From contig NZ_SJPV01000003.1 in the NCBI RefSeq assembly GCF_007860135.1, forward strand, positions 1 through 64,000: a stretch of DNA of 64,000 nucleotides. Reading direction: 5' to 3'. The position numbers were made by a program, and so were the translations under genes. Source of the stretch: Novipirellula artificiosorum. GTDB taxonomy: Bacteria; Planctomycetota; Planctomycetia; Pirellulales; Pirellulaceae. The notes below the pieces were generated by a model that saw only the letters and a program-made list of their open reading frames with translations, was not told the DNA's origin and made no database searches. Shown piece after piece: positions 61,826 to 64,000 of the stretch; the stretch's first letter is position 1; each line of letters opens with the position of its first letter.

Positions 61826-61873
61826 GAGGCTACGAGTCCCTTGATCCATTCTGTCGATGGGACTCGTAGCCTC
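61826..61873. repeat. Perfect 15-bp inverted repeat
   Basis: GAGGCTACGAGTCCC (61826-61840) and GGGACTCGTAGCCTC (61859-61873) are exact reverse complements around an 18-bp loop. No T-run follows. Confidence 0.9.
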
Positions 61874-62285
61874 CTGTTGATCACCCACAACTTTTATACG
61901 CCGAAGGCGTTTTAAGCCATTCGCCTGCGTTCGAGCGCAGCGAACACCGCCGGGATCGAACGTCACGTTGACGCCCGACCCCGAAGGGGGGGCGCGGCGC
62001 CGCCAAGCTGGGTTTTCTGCGACCACCTCCGGGGTCGCAATTCTTTTTTTCAATTGCTTTCCGTGGGTGCGCTACGCGACCCACGGCTAATTGCTTTGAA
62101 TCCCTATCGGGAAAAAGAAAGGTGTCCTAGGGTGCGTTCTGCGGCTTCGCCGCCGAGCGACCCTGGGTTTGGCGGATAGATATTCTGCAGAAAAGGTGCC
62201 TGATCGAGCCATCATGCCGCGAAATCCGAGCTAGGTTTTTGCTAGTGATCTAGATTCCATTTCATTCGATTCTCTGCACGTATTG

Positions 62286-62780
62286 ATGCTTCCTTGCCCC
62301 CACTGTTTCGGTCCAATGGAGTCGATGTTCGCGGCGGACGTCGAGATTGACCGCTGCATTCACTGTCAATCGGTTTGGCTCGATCCCGGTGAATTGAACG
62401 CGGTAGCGTCAGCGTCGCCGAACCAACTGGGGCACGTCAGCGTTTTGGAGTTAGCTGGATGTAAATTGCAGTGCCCTCGTTGCAACCACAACGATTTCTG
62501 TGCACTCGAGTTCGCGTCGCTGTCGGTCGCCCGTTGCAATGGTTGCGGCGGCGTGCATGTTGATAAGGGCACGCTTGAAAAACTCGCCGACACACGCCAT
62601 GGTTCACAAACAGAAAAGAAACGCAAAGCAAGACCCCGAAAACGTAACGGCGCCAACCGCTCGAACAAAAACCAAAAATCGGTCATTCAAGAATCCGGCG
62701 AATGCGCGGGCGCATTCGTTGCAGACACGGTTGTCGGTGGTGTCATCGAATTGCTCATCACCGCAGTTCTTCATCTTTAA
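62286..62780 (+). CDS. Protein with two zf-TFIIB-type zinc ribbons
   Basis: A 164-residue protein. The first zinc ribbon is MLPCPHCFGPMES...IDRCIHCQSVWLDPGEL and the second LQCPRCNHNDFC...VARCNGCGGVHVDKGTL, each with two CxxC pairs and the W/H-x-D-x-GEL signature. A basic, Lys/Arg-rich linker (KKRKARPRKRNGANR) leads to a hydrophobic C-terminus (GVIELLITAVLHL) that may associate with the membrane. ATG 62286 was preferred over TTG 62283. Role unknown. Confidence 0.8.
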   Translation: MLPCPHCFGPMESMFAADVEIDRCIHCQSVWLDPGELNAVASASPNQLGHVSVLELAGCKLQCPRCNHNDFCALEFASLSVARCNGCGGVHVDKGTLEKLADTRHGSQTEKKRKARPRKRNGANRSNKNQKSVIQESGECAGAFVADTVVGGVIELLITAVLHL

Positions 62781-62939
62781 TCGGCCGCCGCTAGCCCGGA
62801 TTTTCCAGGAACTCACTATCTAGTTCGTTCAGGTCATCGCGGGGCAGGCGTGGAGGGTTATTCATCAGTCGAAACATATCCCCCGTAACCCTCTGTATGC
62901 AATCACCTTACATCGATTGAGAAAAAACAGACTTCGCAT

Positions 62940-63027
62940 GTTGGAGTCGTAGGCTTTAACCGATTCAGCAAGGATCCAGCACGCAGTCGGCTAAAGCCTA
63001 CAACTCCAACGAATAATCCGGGCTAGC
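62940..63027. repeat. Dispersed palindromic repeat, copy 2
   Basis: GTTGGAGTCGTAGGCTTTAA and its partner (TCGGCTAAAGCCTACAACTC) flank AGCAAGGATCCAGCACGC. The outer flank AATAATCCGGGCTAGC is the reverse complement of that at 14760, so the unit is inverted relative to copy 1. Confidence 0.88.
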
Positions 63028-63048
63028 GACAAAACCCCGGAGCGGTGC

Positions 63049-64000
63049 TCACTCGTTCCGAGAAATGATCAGCAAAGAGGATCGCTGGTCGTCGTCGCCG
63101 CTCGATTGCAACACCAACAGCGCCTTGCCGCTTGGCAAATCCTGATCGATCGTCAACGCTCGCGCCTCCAGCACCGGATAGCTGCCGGCGTTCGCTTGGC
63201 CGTCGGCTTTGCCATTGAGCTCAGGTTCAACCGACAGTCTCTCTTGAGATGAGAACTTCATCGAAATGGAAGTTAACGGGTCGCCGCTTGCGCTACGCTT
63301 CGTTGCCGCAGTCAACTCCATACGAATACCGGTCCAAAGTCGTTCGTCGACCCTTTCTCCATTCTCTTTTCGAAACTTAATCTCCTGTTCGTTGCCAACC
63401 GAGATCGACGCCGTCGTATGAGATTTCATCCTAACGGTTGGGCGAGACACAACATGAACCGTGCCGCGATTGCCCTTGGACGCCGCAATCCGCTCAACCG
63501 CCGCGGCTTCAACCACGGCCCAACGGACTCGCAATGGTCGATTTGGTTCAAGTGTACTCGTTAAATCACTAATGAAAAAAGTTGCTTCCGAGGTGTCATC
63601 GATCGGTTTCCAATCACGATTGACGTCTTGCAAATCAGCCCATGCACCTTGCAAGATCGAGCTGCGAAGCTCAATCAAGTCGCCCCGGCTTTGATCGTTT
63701 GCTGGTGCGGCAGGCACTACCTGCGTTTTCCCCAGCTTCTGACGTTTTTCAGTCAGGTAGTCCACAATCTCATCGTGAACCGACCAAGTGGTGGAAATCA
63801 CGAGAGACAGATTTTGATGATAAGGACCCATCGTGCCGGCGCCACCGGCAGATTCCCATGTCTCTGGTGCAACCTTTTCGGTGAGCTCTGTCATCAGCGG
63901 CTCGAAATTGGTAAAAGACGTTATACTCAGTCTTGCTGCATAAGGCGATTCCAGAACGGACTGTTTGACAGTCAGCAAATCGCTGACACGATAAGTCCTT
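63049..64000 (-). CDS. C-terminal part of a protein of unknown function, 5' end outside the window
   Basis: The frame is open to the window edge (it can be read to RTYRVSDLLTVKQ...), so at least 316 residues are present and the start lies beyond 64000. The segment YRVSDLL...EPLMTELTEKVAPETW...GPYHQNLSLVISTTWSVHDEIVDYLTEKRQKL matches a pattern recurring in planctomycete proteins related to secretin N-terminal or TonB-like modules (Y-V-DL, then LVV.T..VH..I...L). The last ~180 residues are beta-rich. No catalytic motif was seen. Confidence 0.6.
   Translation of the reverse strand, partial: RTYRVSDLLTVKQSVLESPYAARLSITSFTNFEPLMTELTEKVAPETWESAGGAGTMGPYHQNLSLVISTTWSVHDEIVDYLTEKRQKLGKTQVVPAAPANDQSRGDLIELRSSILQGAWADLQDVNRDWKPIDDTSEATFFISDLTSTLEPNRPLRVRWAVVEAAAVERIAASKGNRGTVHVVSRPTVRMKSHTTASISVGNEQEIKFRKENGERVDERLWTGIRMELTAATKRSASGDPLTSISMKFSSQERLSVEPELNGKADGQANAGSYPVLEARALTIDQDLPSGKALLVLQSSGDDDQRSSLLIISRNE

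Larger units (their letters stand above)
61281..62285. other. Repeat-rich intergenic region, about 1 kb, no gene seen
   Basis: Holds the hairpin repeat at 61366-61462, a GC-rich stretch near 61526-61590 that resembles 495-525, an inverted repeat at 61826-61873, and a chain of further palindromes at 61890-62170 (for example GCGACC...GGGGTCGC, GTGGGTCGCGTAGC pairs and TGCGGCTTCGCCGC). Frames are short and lack similarity. It appears to be a landing zone for non-coding repeats. Confidence 0.6.

Overview
The window looks like chromosomal DNA of a planctomycete, most probably a Pirellulaceae (Rhodopirellula-like) bacterium. This rests on gene content: a DUF1549/DUF1553 protein with a CxxCH motif beside a Tat-exported DUF1501 protein, a membrane-anchored Ser/Thr kinase of planctomycete type, a zinc-ribbon/GYF_2 protein, a squalene-cyclase-like repeat protein with one membrane anchor, and many GTG/TTG starts with weak Shine-Dalgarno sites. 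Intergenic spaces are rich in palindromic repeats. No rRNA, tRNA, CRISPR array, transposase or phage gene was recognised. The species assignment is inference.

Layout. 1-9.7 kb: a truncated repeat element, mnmE, a four-gene minus-strand operon for an ABC exporter joined by ATGA overlaps, and a kinase-receiver fusion. 9.7-18 kb: a lipid-like locus with a CrtI-type oxidoreductase, ACP and ketosynthase on the minus strand, then a secreted Cys/Gly-rich protein, an acyl-adenylating enzyme and an acyl-CoA-reductase-like ALDH on the plus strand. 18-23.3 kb: a terpene-cyclase-fold repeat protein, the holB-rpiB-(YrdC/LMW phosphatase) operon, and an NHL lipoprotein. 23.4-26.6 kb: two tandem 297-bp inverted-repeat elements, an SDR epimerase, rpe, and a histidine-phosphatase-fold protein that lacks both usual catalytic histidines. 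26.9-32.9 kb: an operon-like run of DUF1549/1553, DUF1501, an ECF-like sigma factor and a membrane protein that joins an anti-sigma-like N-terminus to a DUF1553-like C-terminus with CxxCH. 33-37 kb: small exported or membrane proteins and a P-loop ATPase with two membrane segments. 37.4-51.1 kb: an exopolysaccharide/O-antigen cluster in two converging halves. 51.3-64 kb: a Tat-exported TIM-barrel protein, a PAS-sigma54 activator, a PfpI protein, a PQQ-propeller protein, crtI, rph, a HEAT-repeat protein, an endonuclease/exonuclease/phosphatase, a small lipoprotein, about 1 kb of repeat-rich DNA, a zf-TFIIB protein and a 5'-truncated gene.

The strongest candidates for something undescribed are (i) the sigma factor coupled to a transmembrane CxxCH/DUF1553 protein within a DUF1549/DUF1501 operon, (ii) the 297-bp element with nested inverted arms, one copy of which abuts a start codon, (iii) the ketosynthase/ACP/oxidoreductase locus next to acyl-activating and acyl-reducing genes, and (iv) two enzyme-fold proteins whose usual catalytic motifs are replaced. 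Functions given are predictions from sequence motifs recognised by eye; no database search was run.
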